Position numbers and translations under genes: made by a program
In this document: positions 41,124 to 52,684 of the stretch, piece after piece
Numbering within the stretch: the first letter of the stretch is position 1
How the letters are laid out: every line of letters begins with the position of its first letter
The notes under the pieces: model-generated
The model's input: the letters and a program-made list of their open reading frames with translations, nothing else
Database searches by the model: none
Told to the model about the DNA's origin: nothing
DNA from: Rotaria sordida
Lineage: Eukaryota; Rotifera; Eurotatoria; Philodinida; Philodinidae
Assembly: GCA_905250125.1 (NCBI GenBank)
Contig: CAJNOL010000139.1
Location: 143,483-207,482, forward strand
Direction of reading: 5' to 3'
Length of the DNA stretch: 64,000 nt

Positions 41124-41194
41124 CATCCACATCCATATCCACACCCACACCAACATCCATGCCCATACCCATGCTCACACTCATACCCATACAC
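41124..41194 (-). repeat. Degenerate TGTGGG-like hexamer array
   Basis: Read on the minus strand, about 11 units with a 6-bp period follow TGGRTR (TGGGTA, TGGGCA, TGGATG, TGGGTG, TGGATA and so on). TGGGTG is a rotation of TGTGGG, reported as the telomere repeat of bdelloid rotifers. The array lies inside a transposon-like element and is heavily mutated. Confidence 0.6.
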
Positions 41195-41836
41195 AATCTA
41201 ATGTACATCGATGAGTGCTTCGACTGACATGTAATAAATTTATGCTTCATCTCAATTTTAAGTTATGATAGCAAGACTATATATAAAAAAAACTTCTTTT
41301 GCGTTTTTCTCAAAGTTGTTCTTTTCGGTAATGATCGAACTGCGAACAAAGTTTTTTTCAATATACTTCAATCTAGAGAGCTGTATTTTTTTTTCATCGA
41401 TAGATACATGCATAGTCTTTGAGATGACGGAAAGGAATTTTCTAATTGGTCGTCAATGATAGAGAAACCGTGGCTTTTCCAGAAAACCATGCCTAGGATT
41501 TTCAGATTTTTGAGATTGCGGTGATCTTAAAAATGCAACAAGGTAAAAATTAAAAGAATCCTTTCTCTCATCCCAAGCAGTAATGAGTTCTCTTTCAAAT
41601 AAAAGCAACCGGAACTCTGCAGCTAGAAGTATATTAGAGAAAAATTTGTATGCGTAAAAGCTCTGTTTTACAGCTTGGTCCCTGAAAATCTCCTGAACGT
41701 CAAGGTATAGAGGCGTGAAAGTTTTTTTACTAATGTACTTTCATGAGCCCAACATCTATGCAAAGTTTCATCAATATCTCATGCGCCCTGTCGAAGTTAG
41801 GATTTTGTGGGGGGGGGGGGGGGGGGGGGGCCTTAA

Positions 41837-43406
41837 ATAAATCTCTATAGCTCCTTTTATAATATTTTCTTTTTGTCATCTTAGATCAAGAAATATGGGT
41901 TGTTTTTAGTCGGAAAACTCGGAAGGATGGTAAGAACTTGGAAGCTAATGAACGGATCCAGCAACTGACTCTTCTTGATTATGATCGGAAACGGCATATT
42001 TTCGATGGAAACCTGCCGGAAACTCATGGATCCGCGTAGCAGAATCATTGACTTGAGTTATGAAAGGCAGAGAAATATACGAGTGATCTTTGAGTAATCC
42101 TTATTTTTTTTTAGCACATAACTTATTAATTTTAGATTCTGATAAAAACTAGTTTAATAACAAAAATGGTTCTACAATTCGATTCGTAGAAAATAATATT
42201 TCTGAATGATTAATTCTTCTGGAATATGTTGTTTTCTAGAGCTAAGGAAAAATAATCGCATTTTGACAGATCAGTTAGGAAATCATGTTTTATTCGTTTC
42301 CGATTCGATATAAATAGATGCATGAAAACCGAATAAACAATACAGAAGAGTGGATCAATCGTGTAGTATGAAACCAATGGACATTTGAATAGGATAATAT
42401 AACTGATGTTCGTGTCAAATGTTAAAGATATAAAACTCTAAAATGACCAGATAAGCTGGAGCATTGAACAAAGTACAAAACTTGGATTTTATTAAGAGAA
42501 AAAGAACTCATGGAGACATTGATATCGTTTGAAATCTCATGTTAGAATAAACATACTATGTTCTAGAGTTTTTTTTAGCTATTTTCCAAATTTTAATAGA
42601 CTATAAATTTTGGTATTCATAAATATCGTTCATTCATCTTGGTTATAATGTTTGGAATCTATCCGTGACCGAATGTAGCCTGCAAAACATGAAGATCATT
42701 ACTCCTCCCCATACTAAACAGAAGCGAAAAAAAATGTCTATATCAATGAATCTGGATGCTTTACCTTAAATAAAACTTTTTTTGTTATATTACTCTCAAA
42801 TACATCGCCTGAAAACAGTGAACTCGATCCACATATCGCTAGATTTTACGTTCCTAGATTAAGTTTCCTCGACTATTGAAAGAGATTAAGCTTAAAAAAT
42901 AAAGATCCAAAACAATAGAAAACTTAACTTGAACTAAAGAACCTTTTCGTTTTTGTTATCATGCCTAAGACATTGTGTTTTTATCTAATATTAATTCAAT
43001 TAAACATAATTTTAGTTATCAATCACAGAATGTAGATATTTCCGATTTTTTCTTGTGTAAAATAACATCAATGATATATCGGTTCAGTCTTAGTAGTCTA
43101 TTAAAATTTAGCAAAAAAGCTATAAAGATTTCGTCTTGTGATTCGAGTCGAGTATACAATAGCGCATTATTTAAGAAAACAAGATCAACTTTTTATCATA
43201 GAATTACATGTAAAACAAGAAATGTTGAAAAACTTATGTTACATCCAATATTATTATTTGTGATCGACATTTTTTTCTTGTTAACATATTCAATTACTGA
43301 ACTAAGAATTAAAAATCAAAAGAAAAAGAATGATTAGTTTTTATTAACATAGAAAAAATTTATCTATTTCTCTATTGTCTTTATCAATAATCGATCAACT
43401 TGAACT
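41837..43406. other. Intergenic region with one doubtful open frame
   Basis: Mostly AT-rich and featureless. From an acceptor-like site (TTTTAG, 43014) to 43337 one plus-strand frame stays open for over 100 codons and ends with about 18 hydrophobic residues followed by a Lys-rich tail. It has no ATG before 43071 and no identified upstream exon, so it may be the last exon of an unseen gene or chance. Confidence 0.4.
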
Positions 43407-45753
43407 TTAATTATCACGCCAATATTCATATCCTCCATGTTGTTTAATAACCATTTGAATAATAGATTCATGTGATGCATGTACATTATAATGACGATCA
43501 AGTCGAACCCATTTTACGTTTGTTGCATCATCGCCTATAAAAGAAAAAGACAAGTTTCAAAAGAAAAAACGCGCATCAATTTTCTAAATCTTATTTTGAT
43601 TGTATTATTACATGAATAAAATGTTTTCTTCAAACATTTCTATTATGATTGATTTCGATATACAAATAATCAACTATCTTTAATAGATTTTATTTTCATA
43701 TTTTTCGAAAACGTCTAAATATAATGATTGGATTAAAAAGAAAATGAACAAAAAGTTGGTAAAAAATATATCAAAATTTAATCCATCAAAAAATTTATCT
43801 CGAATAAAATCTCTTATTAAACCACCACCACCACGTACATCATGGGAACTTTTACTCGATGATTACTTAAAAGATCCTAATTTTAAATCAAATTTAACAC
43901 CTAAATTATCACCGAATAATTCTCCATCATATAAACAATCAACACTTCCTTTATCTCAGCCTGTTTCATCTATTCCTTTTCAACAAACATTTATTCCATC
44001 ATCTTATTATCAATATCCATTATATTCATCTTATATTCCATATCAAACAAAATCTTGTCTTCCTCCACGTCGTTATCAAATGAGTCTTGATGAACTTGTT
44101 TATTTAATTAGTCAAGTTGGTCGATCTGATTTATATCGTGAAATGGTACAATATATCAAAGCACAACAATTATCAACATCATCAAATATATCTTCTTCTC
44201 ATATTAATAATAGATCATCAAATATGAATGCTAATTCAAAACGAACAACAACAGACAAATTTTTATTGAATAATATGAAGAAGAAACACTGTCATATTTC
44301 TTCTCAAGTTCAAGATGAATTAATTAAAAAAGTGAATCGATTAAAAATCAAATAATTACCTGCTTCTAATTCCAAATCTTTTGTTAATTCACCTGTTTCA
44401 TCATGCACATTTATTGCTTCAGTTTCTGTCCAAGCATTATCTATAATAAACGAAGAGAATAAACTTTTCTCTTACTTCAATTCAATTTTATGAAACACAA
44501 TCTAAAAGAAGGGCTGAAGCATAAGAGTAAAAGTTTGGACACTGCCTCTTTCTCACAGACTGTGACAGATACTAGGCAGAGACCATCACAGACCGTATAT
44601 CAATAACATCTCGTTATAATATATGCACTACTTCCTGATTGTATTTCTAGAGGATTAGGTAAACGGATGATGAAGAAATGTTTCCCAAAATAAATAGAAT
44701 AAAACAGTCTTCCAATAGTTAGCGGAGACAGCTGCATCATGTTTCATATTATAATTCTGTAGGAATTGTACCAATAGCTTTTTACCTGTATTTCTAGGAT
44801 CATCAACATAACCTTTGTATACCTATTTAAAAGTAATAAATTCATATAGATTATTTTAAATAATAAAATTTGTTCTTACTGAATTAGCTTTTTTAAATAA
44901 TTTATCAACCTGTTTGATAACATCAGGATTTGAATTCAAAGCTTCTTCAATAAATTCTCGTTTGACTGCTGCTAATGCATGTTCACTAAACAAAGAGTTA
45001 TTAGTCAAATATATGAGATACATAATAAATCTTTACCCTGGATCAATCATACCACCAGGTAAAGCTAAACGACCATTATCTTTTCGATTAATGAGTATAA
45101 TTTCTAAAACTTTTTGTGTACTATCACGTTGATGTTTTGACCAACGTGTTACAAGCGAATCACCAGCATGATTTGGTCCCCATCGACCAAGTAAACCACG
45201 ACCTGATACTATAAATAATGTTTGTTGTGTAATTTAAATTCGAAATATATAAATTTCGATGCATACTTCCCATACGACCTTGAGGATTTTTCGGTCGATT
45301 TGTATCTTCATCAATTTTATACACACCCATAAAACTTCTTCGATCAATTTGTCCATCAAGTTCATTATAATGTTTAATCTTTTTTCTATAAAAATAAATT
45401 TATAGAGAAGATGTCATAATGTTTTAACGTTCTTACGTATTAACATCATCAGCCCATGGTGGATTTTTTAAAACTTTTTGTGCTGTATATTCAACTGGTT
45501 TATAATCAGGCCAATTGACACTCCAAGGAACTTTTTCATCGGGTACAATTGTTCTCTGATTAATAATAAATTTAATGAAAATTCATGTTTTAGTGTAATA
45601 AAATCTTACATAAACATCTGTAGTGCCAGGGTAGGGTGACAAACGATCTTTCATATGCAGATTAGCCATTGTTATTGATTGAATTAGATATGAAGCTAAG
45701 TGTCGAAAAATTAAAGGATTATATTGCTGTCGATGCATCCACAAAATACTCAT
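43407..45753 (-). CDS. NUDT9: ADP-ribose pyrophosphatase NUDT9, 301 aa
   Basis: Nudix hydrolase that splits ADP-ribose into AMP and ribose 5-phosphate, usually in mitochondria. Eight exons in frame: 45753-45610, 45555-45437, 45385-45267, 45208-45037, 44985-44880, 44822-44786, 44440-44360 and 43534-43407. Family hallmarks in order are [23 protein letters not shown], the Nudix box, [15 protein letters not shown] and H-D-E-T-G-E-L. The Nudix box spans about 180-200 as G-x5-E-x7-R-E-F-I-E-E-A. The metal-binding Glu residues are intact, unlike the degenerate NUDT9-H domain of vertebrate TRPM2. The start at 45753 adds a basic, acid-free stretch ([11 protein letters not shown]) that could target mitochondria; the ATG at 45669 is an alternative. 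The 825-bp last intron contains another gene on the opposite strand. A TTTTCTAG acceptor lies upstream of the start. Confidence 0.93.
43744..44355 (+). CDS. Nested single-exon gene in a NUDT9 intron, unknown protein, 203 aa
   Basis: A complete ATG-to-TAA frame lies on the strand opposite NUDT9, wholly inside its last intron. Its stop (44353-44355) is only four bases from the NUDT9 exon that starts at 44360, so any 3' untranslated region must overlap that exon. Codon use matches genuine genes here. No family recognised. The sequence has a basic N-terminus (about 25 residues), [16 protein letters not shown], and a Pro/Ser/Tyr-rich middle. A probable helix follows ([19 protein letters not shown]), then a Ser/Asn-rich linker and a basic helical C-terminus. 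No signal peptide or membrane segment. Confidence 0.6.
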   Translation: MNKKLVKNISKFNPSKNLSRIKSLIKPPPPRTSWELLLDDYLKDPNFKSNLTPKLSPNNSPSYKQSTLPLSQPVSSIPFQQTFIPSSYYQYPLYSSYIPYQTKSCLPPRRYQMSLDELVYLISQVGRSDLYREMVQYIKAQQLSTSSNISSSHINNRSSNMNANSKRTTTDKFLLNNMKKKHCHISSQVQDELIKKVNRLKIK

Positions 45754-46081
45754 TATAATTGGTATAAGAAATATAAATTTAGACGGCAGTTTGAGATGTT
45801 TATTTTTCTAGAAAATAAATGATCAAATCAATATTCAGTATTGTTTTTCTATGTTAACTGAAGGAACGATAAAAAAAATTTGCTAATATAAAAAAAAACA
45901 AATTACAAAGTACTTTTTCGACAACAATTAAGTGACAAATGAAGATTATAATAATAATTATTTTCTTTTATTTCTACATGTGCAAAGAATCTTAAAGACA
46001 AATGCAATTTACGTAGTTACTTTTTTCTTCCCCGGATTTCCATATGTTCATATCAGAATTAATCTCACAATTTATCACGGA
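45754..46081. other. Upstream region of NUDT9
   Basis: AT-rich. Includes the acceptor-like TTTTCTAG that would lead the NUDT9 mRNA (about 45809-45816). No other feature seen. Confidence 0.45.
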
Positions 46082-46796
46082 ACCTCTTCGGTACACCCTA
46101 CTTTCATCCAAAAACAATGCCGAAAAATATTACTATAAAAATATCGGAAAGGAAAATGTCGAATGACAAAAATACCGACTAGTAAATAGATCGAAAGGTA
46201 AAAACGATGTCTGGATTGAATATCGAAACTATACGAACTACTATTTTGTTGTAAACAACTGTGAGATATTTTTATTTTATTTGAAGAATTAATGAATAAA
46301 AAAAAGCTTTTTGAAATAAGTCAATAGTTCAAAAAAAAAACAAAAGATTTGGATGAATAAATTCGCTAAAGTTACAACTTTCAACTCTGTTTGTGGTATA
46401 GGTGTCGGTGTGGATGTAGGTGTGGGTGTGTGGTGTGTATGGATATCGGCGTTTCTGAATCTAATACGTTTATCGCACGTCCACACCTGTACCCTGATCT
46501 AATATACCAATCAGAATAGTTGCTCGATGAATCGTTTCGCATCGATCGGCTCACGGTGTCATCTTTGTTTCTAATATTAAGCATACATCTCATATTTCAT
46601 TTCAGTAACTTTAAACGTCAGAAATCTTATGAATGCATATGTTGCGATATATTTATTGTTCGATATTTCAGTATTTCGACATCGCTATTTTTCAATATTT
46701 TTACATTCGATATTTTCATATTCGACATTTCTAGTCCTCGAGATTTTTAATTTCGACATTTTTATTTTCGATGAAAGTAGGGGGACTCACCTCTTC
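46082..46796. mobile_element. hAT-like MITE, 699 bp with 8-bp target duplication
   Basis: ACCTCTTC occurs at 46082-46089 and again at 46789-46796. Immediately inside, the left end GGTACACCCTACTTTCATC mirrors the right end, whose complement is GAGTCCCCCTACTTTCATC. Eight-base direct repeats with short terminal inverted repeats are the signature of hAT (and P-type) transposons. There is no transposase, so it is a non-autonomous copy. The interior has subterminal repeats of a TTCGACATTTTTATT-like unit (about 46640-46775; inverted relatives near 46115-46185) and a degenerate TGTGGG-like array. Confidence 0.75.
46392..46446 (+). repeat. Degenerate TGTGGG-like hexamer array
   Basis: Units with 6-bp spacing read TGTCGG, TGTGGA, TGTAGG, TGTGGG, then drift (TGTGTG, GTGTAT). 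It lies in the middle of the hAT-like element and resembles the array at 41124-41194 in another element. Similarity to the bdelloid telomere hexamer is noted. Confidence 0.6.
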
Positions 46797-46951
46797 AGAT
46801 ATTTCATTCCGCGATATCAATAATTTTTGATCCATGAATGCTACATAGTATTCTAAGAAAAATTCTAAAACGATTTCGGTTCCTATTTGAGATTTGGCTA
46901 TGCTATCGAATTTTTAATATGTCTATTATTCTAGAGACCTCTGTTCAACCA

Positions 46952-47260
46952 CAGATTTTTGGACAAATCGTATGTTTAAATTTTCATCTGAAACTTTGCA
47001 CATATAGAAAACTCGACTAGACTAACTTCCATAAAAGAATTCAGAGGTTGTAAGCAAAGTCTCTTTGACATACGAGGCTTTCAGAAAATGCATGTTATAT
47101 ACACTTTGCATGGAAAAGGGTCTGTATCCTGAAAGTTCCATATTTCGAAGTGACTTTGTTCAAAACTTCTGAATTTATTATGAAAGTTAGTCTAGTTGAG
47201 GTCTCTATGCGTTAAGTTTCAGATCGAAATTCGAAAATCAAAGATTTTTTCAAAAATCTG
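46952..47260. repeat. Foldback unit with arms of about 125 bp
   Basis: About 46952-47075 (start CAGATTTTTGG, core CTAGACTAACTT) matches the reverse complement of about 47130-47260. The loop is only about 55 bp, so a transcript would form a long hairpin. Non-coding. Confidence 0.75.
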
Positions 47261-47373
47261 GGAGTCGTACAGTTGATTCTAGAAAATAGACGTATTAGAA
47301 ATTCAATACATTAGTCAATTCTCAATAGAAATCCAAATCATTTTAGGGTTTTTATTAGAATACCATGTGATAT

Positions 47374-47872
47374 GCACAGAGTGTTCCAAAAGTCAGCCCG
47401 CGAGATAAGACTACGATAACTTTGCAATGATTCAAGCGATTCACATGAGATTTTAATCCTTTCATAGAATACTCTCGGAAGTTTTACTTCATATGATTTT
47501 ACTCATAATTATTGCTTCAAATAATCGACGTCAACATTAAGGTACGAAACTATTCGTTTCAAAACATTTGTAAAAAATCGGTACATAAAGCTTGTTTCGA
47601 CATCGTCGTAATATATAAGAATCGATGATAAAATCACAATGATCTTGGAACATGTGTTATGCATTGACTTTCTATATATGTTTCGAAACATATGATTTCA
47701 TGCTCTAACGTAGATGCTAATCATTTGAAACAATAGTTATAGGTGAAATCATATGAAATAAAACTTCCAAGAATATCTTATAAAATATGATGAAAAGCTC
47801 ATATGAATCGCTTGAGTCGTTGAAGAGCTATTGCAGTTTTATTTGACGGTTGACTTTTGCAGCAACTTGTAT
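47374..47872. repeat. Foldback unit with arms of about 160 bp
   Basis: About 47374-47535 (landmarks AAAAGTCAGCC, CAAGCGATTCA and GGAAGTTTTA) matches the reverse complement of about 47705-47872. A loop of about 170 bp separates them. It directly follows another foldback unit, and its AAAGTCAGCCC block also appears at about 40750 in the TTAA element. Confidence 0.75.
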
Positions 47873-48544
47873 AGGCAAAAAATCATTGAAGTCAGAAGGA
47901 GGCATCTGAAAAGGTTCATTCGTTAGTTCACAGAAAAAAAAATATTTATCATCAATTGAATTTTTTATTTGAAAGTTATTTTATCACAAAACAAATAACC
48001 TTTCAAATAAAAATGTCAATCAGTTGATATTATTATGCAAGAATTAGTTCAAGAGTTTTGGCAGAATTCGAAAAATTTTTCTTCAGAACTTTTAACACTA
48101 GTCTATCTAAAAGCTAGACAGACTAGTAAAAAGTTGTACAACTAATACATTATTAAGAAAAATACCAAAGAATAAATTAATGGTTTTTTTTTTCAGATAA
48201 TTTGTTTTTTTTTTCAATACTATCATATTATTAAAAATCTTCAGATAACTCTATAAACTAATCAAACAATAATAATTCAAATGAAATAAAGATGGGTAGA
48301 ATCTTTTTATTACCTATAAGTGAAACAGAAAAAGGAGCATCATGTCCGTTTCAGTATGAAAGCACAAAAAGATCAGTTATGGGGACAAGAATAACAGAAT
48401 ACAAAAAAAACAAAAAACAATGAGAATAATATCTCAAACTATACTAACAACATCATCACTGAATGGCCAATTAGCCTAAAAAGCAACAATCACACGCACA
48501 CACACACACTAATGTTCTTTTTGTTTGTTATTATTTTTGTTAAA

Positions 48545-49109
48545 TCATTTCAATGATGAAAATGTTGAAGTGGTTTTAGAAGGCGTATAAAAATCTCGAC
48601 AACGTTCATAAAATGCCTCAAAAAAAAAACAACAATCAAAATAGATAATCGAGAAAATTATATTTTTTTTTGTTTAATTTACTTTCTCAGTATTTGTTCG
48701 AACAATTTCTTCAACATTATGTTCATTTTGTAATTGTCGTCGTTGAAATATTAATGTTTTACGATAACTATCATTCGAATCATTTTGTTCTATTAAAACA
48801 TTTGTACGTGATATACAAGAAGAAATTAATTCATTACGATATGTTGCACGTGACGCAATCTAAATATTAAAACGAAATTTAAAGAAAAGATTTTAAAAAA
48901 CAAAAAGAAACTCAAAATACATCATCCCCAAGTTTTTGACATTGTTTTTCTGCGTCAGAACCTTGCGAACGAAATGTAGCTGTAAGAACCGTTGTATTAA
49001 GTGTATTCATAATTAAATCATCTAATTTTCTTAAATCTTTTAAATGATTTTGAAATTGAAGATAATCATCACAAATACGAAGATCTTTGGTCATTTCTGA
49101 TATGTTCAT
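48545..49109 (-). CDS. MIX23: MIX23 (CCDC58), mitochondrial intermembrane-space protein, 145 aa
   Basis: Small Cys-motif protein of the mitochondrial intermembrane space linked to protein import. Three exons in frame: 49109-48921, 48859-48683 and 48616-48545. Family features are the N-terminal C-x-x-Y/F-x-x-F-Q with L-R-K-L-D-D, the block L-N-T-T-V-L-T-A-T-F (about 37-46; human has L-N-T-T-V-P-T-A-S-F), a central helix, and N-V-E-E-I-V. The end carries F-Y-E-R-C-R-D-F-Y-T-P, matching the human F-N-E-R-C-R. Four cysteines (13, 57, 78, 128) sit at the conserved places. Length is as expected (about 144). The extra Ser/Thr-rich C-terminus is short. Confidence 0.92.
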
Positions 49110-52100
49110 TACTATCGATTATTTCGTAGAAGGTTCACAACAAAATGAAATCAAAGAGGTATATAGTAAGATTGTATGTTAGAATATTATTCTAGCGCTA
49201 CAATCAATTTCATAATACTTCGATTTGTTAAATGATGATATATTTTGGATGGTTTATGGAGAGTTCCAATCGAAAAATAGACTGAATTATATAACTAAAT
49301 TTTGTTGATTTTGAGCAAAAAAAAAATATTTTAGGAAAGAGAAACCAGATTTCAAATGCTATATTGTATTGTAATAATAACAACAGAACATTTGTTTAAG
49401 TTGATGTACTTCGATTCTATATTGCATTTATATTAAAAAAGCAACAATTCTATGCAAAATAGCAAAAAAGAAAATAAAGATTTTCGTTGGGTTAGAGTCA
49501 ATATTACAAAGCAGCTATGGCATCAGTCAACATGTTATATAGCAGATGTCTATTTTTACTACATCAAAAAACGAATGATTTAAACTATTTGAAAGGATAT
49601 TTCATGAAAATTAAGAATAAAAATTTCAACAGGATGCGGATCTCGATGAATAAATAGTTAAGTAACAAAATATAATTTAGCAGTATTTATAGCAAAGAAC
49701 ATAAATTATATTCAGACCATGTCAATTAACTAAATAATGACGAATGATTAATTTGGTATGATATTAATAATTTTTTAATAAATATTTTAATATTTCAATC
49801 AAATAACACAAAAGAAAAGCGCAGAAAAAGAAGTATTGGAAGGTACCTTTAAAACTGCTGTTTACCTACTTGATTTCGTTTTATTAGCGTATTATCCACA
49901 TCAATCAGTGTGCAAATGAGGGTAAAAGTATACTTAAACTGCAGTTATGCCTCATATTATTCTCTTTTCCCTCATACTTCATCTGAAATGGGATAAATTT
50001 TCTTGAATTTTCGAACATTTCATAACGAGTAAAATATTCTTTTTTATGCTCATCTCGATATGTTCTTCGTTCGATGTTGTGTTGTCAATAATACATCAGA
50101 AAATAGCTAATGTGTCTAATAATCATCTATATGAATAAAATTTTTCTATTGATGATATAGAAAAGATATATTCTTCTTTCATAGAACGATATCTTAATAT
50201 TCCTTTTGATTGATGGAATTTGGAAAATGAAAAAGCTTGTCTTGGAGGATTCTAACATAGACATTAGCTAGGTTAAAACCATCCATTATTATCCATATTT
50301 ATGTCTATAATGTAAATCATTATGCAAAATAGATAAGAATGTTCTTTCGGAAGTTTTACAGATGGAGCTCATTTGACACGGCGTGATCAGAATCTTTTTA
50401 AGAAATCCAATGTAAAATTAAAGATCAATTGAAGATCATGAAAGTACCTATATTACGTTGACACTATTGACTTAAATATATACATCGATGAGCAACAAAT
50501 TTTACATTAAGAAGCAAACGCTAATTATGTCAACAAAATAATGAAAAAACCGTATTTTAATAATATCAATTCATTACATTTGGTTGTTTATGACAATTAC
50601 ATAACAACTTAGTTTTAATAGATAAAAGATAACAATGTTTATTAATTATTTAATAAAGTACATAATGAATGAAACAATGAATATATACTCGTCTAGTAAA
50701 ACCAATTGATCCATAATATATATAAATATATTTCATAATTGAATAATTTTTTTTTTGAAGCTATTTTTATCTAATATAGCAGAAAAATCCTTTTTATCTT
50801 GATAAATCCATTTATATCTTAAAAAATTATCACTATTTTATCTAGTTATGTACTTCAATAACATCATGTTAATTTTACATATTATCTATACAAAAAACAC
50901 TGCAGAAGAAATCTATTGATCTATACATATTGTTTATTTTTGAATATAGTCAATCTAACATAGAATGATAATATATGTTTTCTCTATCGAATAACTGGAA
51001 ATTAAAAGAACACAAATAAGAATGGTTTTAGATGATTAAACATTATTAATAGAAATTTATAAAAATTACTTGTATAAGAATTTTTTAAAATTATAATGAT
51101 ATACTTTTTATTGATAATTCTGAACGATTAATATATCAATTTTTATTAATTTTTACAAGATTTTAGAATACACTAACGAAGTCTCATACCTAAAAACACC
51201 TAAATAGATTTTTCAATTTTAAGAAGAATTTATTTCTGATGATAATAATTAGCGAATTTTAATCATGTATAAAATCTTTTTTGTTTTTAATAATATAGTT
51301 TTTTCCGGCTTGTAGAAAAGTCTAGATCATAATTTAAATTTACTTAAATGCTGATGTTATTCGAATGAATTATTGTAAAAATCAATGAGTGATATCAATA
51401 TTCTTAGACATTACAAAATTGATATTATACCATATCGACTTATGGCAACGAACAAAAGGCAAGATCGAAAAGCGAGTACATCCTGCAGTTTGACGTTTTA
51501 GATCAAGTGTTAGTATTTATTCAATAAAGAGAAATATTTCCGACATTTTTGTTTTTCTAATCAGAAAAAAATTTAACCGTATTTCTTAAAATTAAATATA
51601 TGGATTATTAATCTAATATCGGGTGTTTTTTTGGATGTTAAAATAATATATAATCTATTTTCTTTGTCTTAACAAACAAATTTATTTTTAATATGGTAAC
51701 ATAGAATATAAGGCCAATGGTTGGATAATTATTTTTTTTATTATTTATTTTTTTCATTCAGTCATTGACAATCAGAAAAAGAAGTTATCTGAAGGCGACA
51801 ACAATTTCGGATGTTTTGAATAAAAATAGAAAAGAAAATAAAAGTATTTGTTTCTTGACTGGTATCGTTAATTATTGATTATGATCGAATAACAATATAT
51901 TTCTTAATATTTCATATAATTATTAAATAAGAATCGCTAATATAAATAAATCGTTTTCTTTCTCACTAACTCTTATTGAATTTGTTTTGTTTGAATCAAG
52001 GTTTTTTTTCAAGTATAATACTATTCAATATGTTAAGAGTCTATATTTCAATTGATCTAACATCTTACAATCATTATTATCACTATTAATTAAAAAGAAA

Positions 52101-52684
52101 ACGAAAAAAATAGAAAGAAACAAAATAATAAAACTATTTATTTATCAATCTATTATTAGTGTGAGCTTTTTCTAGAACATAATCTTTTATTAATTAATGT
52201 CTACAAATGATTTCTCCTTTGTATAAAAGAACTACGTTCGACATATTCTTTGTCTATAATTGTCTCTTTTTCTTTTTTCTGATCGTATATTTGTAATTTA
52301 GTTTTAGTCGGATAGATATAATTTATTGAGTTATAAATTAGTAAGGCATGAAGATGAGTAAGTGATGAGATATATAATCATCATTTTCTAATTACGAAAA
52401 AAAAGTTAGTTCATCTGTAATTAAAAAAACAAAAAAAAGGATTCGAATAATCTGCCTCATTACATATATAAGATTGATACTCATGTTAGCTTCTATTCAT
52501 AGTTTGATCTATAAGAATTGAAGTTAATGTATAGAAAAGCCAGAAAATCCCTTTTTTCTTGTATGAATTCTATAAGATTTTGAACTTTATGTTTATTTTT
52601 GTTTACTTTGATTTACATGTATTTTTTTTTTAGCACTTTATATTTGTCTATTATCCTTCTTTTATTTCATCGTACATATTCGTC
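49110..52684. other. 3.6-kb AT-rich non-coding region
   Basis: Very AT-rich with many poly-A/T runs. I see no open frame, RNA gene or long repeat worth naming. The end (around 52620-52632) has TTTTTTTTTAG, an acceptor-like site upstream of the peptide-precursor gene. Confidence 0.5.

Larger units (their letters stand above)
40265..41836. mobile_element. TTAA-flanked element with poly-C/poly-G terminal inverted repeats
   Basis: The left end reads TTAA-GG-C(13)-TCAG (from 40265). The right end reads GTG-G-run of 22-CC-TTAA (to 41836), so the ends mirror each other as TTAA-GGCCC. TTAA is the target duplicated by piggyBac-type transposases, so a non-autonomous piggyBac-like element about 1.57 kb long is the best guess. 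The interior has no transposase. It holds a long imperfect palindrome (40713-41098) and a degenerate hexamer array (41124-41194). A homologous left end occurs in a GlnRS intron at 58665. Confidence 0.6.

Noticed and set aside
42975-43337. 120-codon plus-strand frame with hydrophobic C-terminus
   Set aside because: It has no ATG near the start and no identified upstream exon. It was kept only as a remark in the intergenic entry because a TTTTAG acceptor precedes it.
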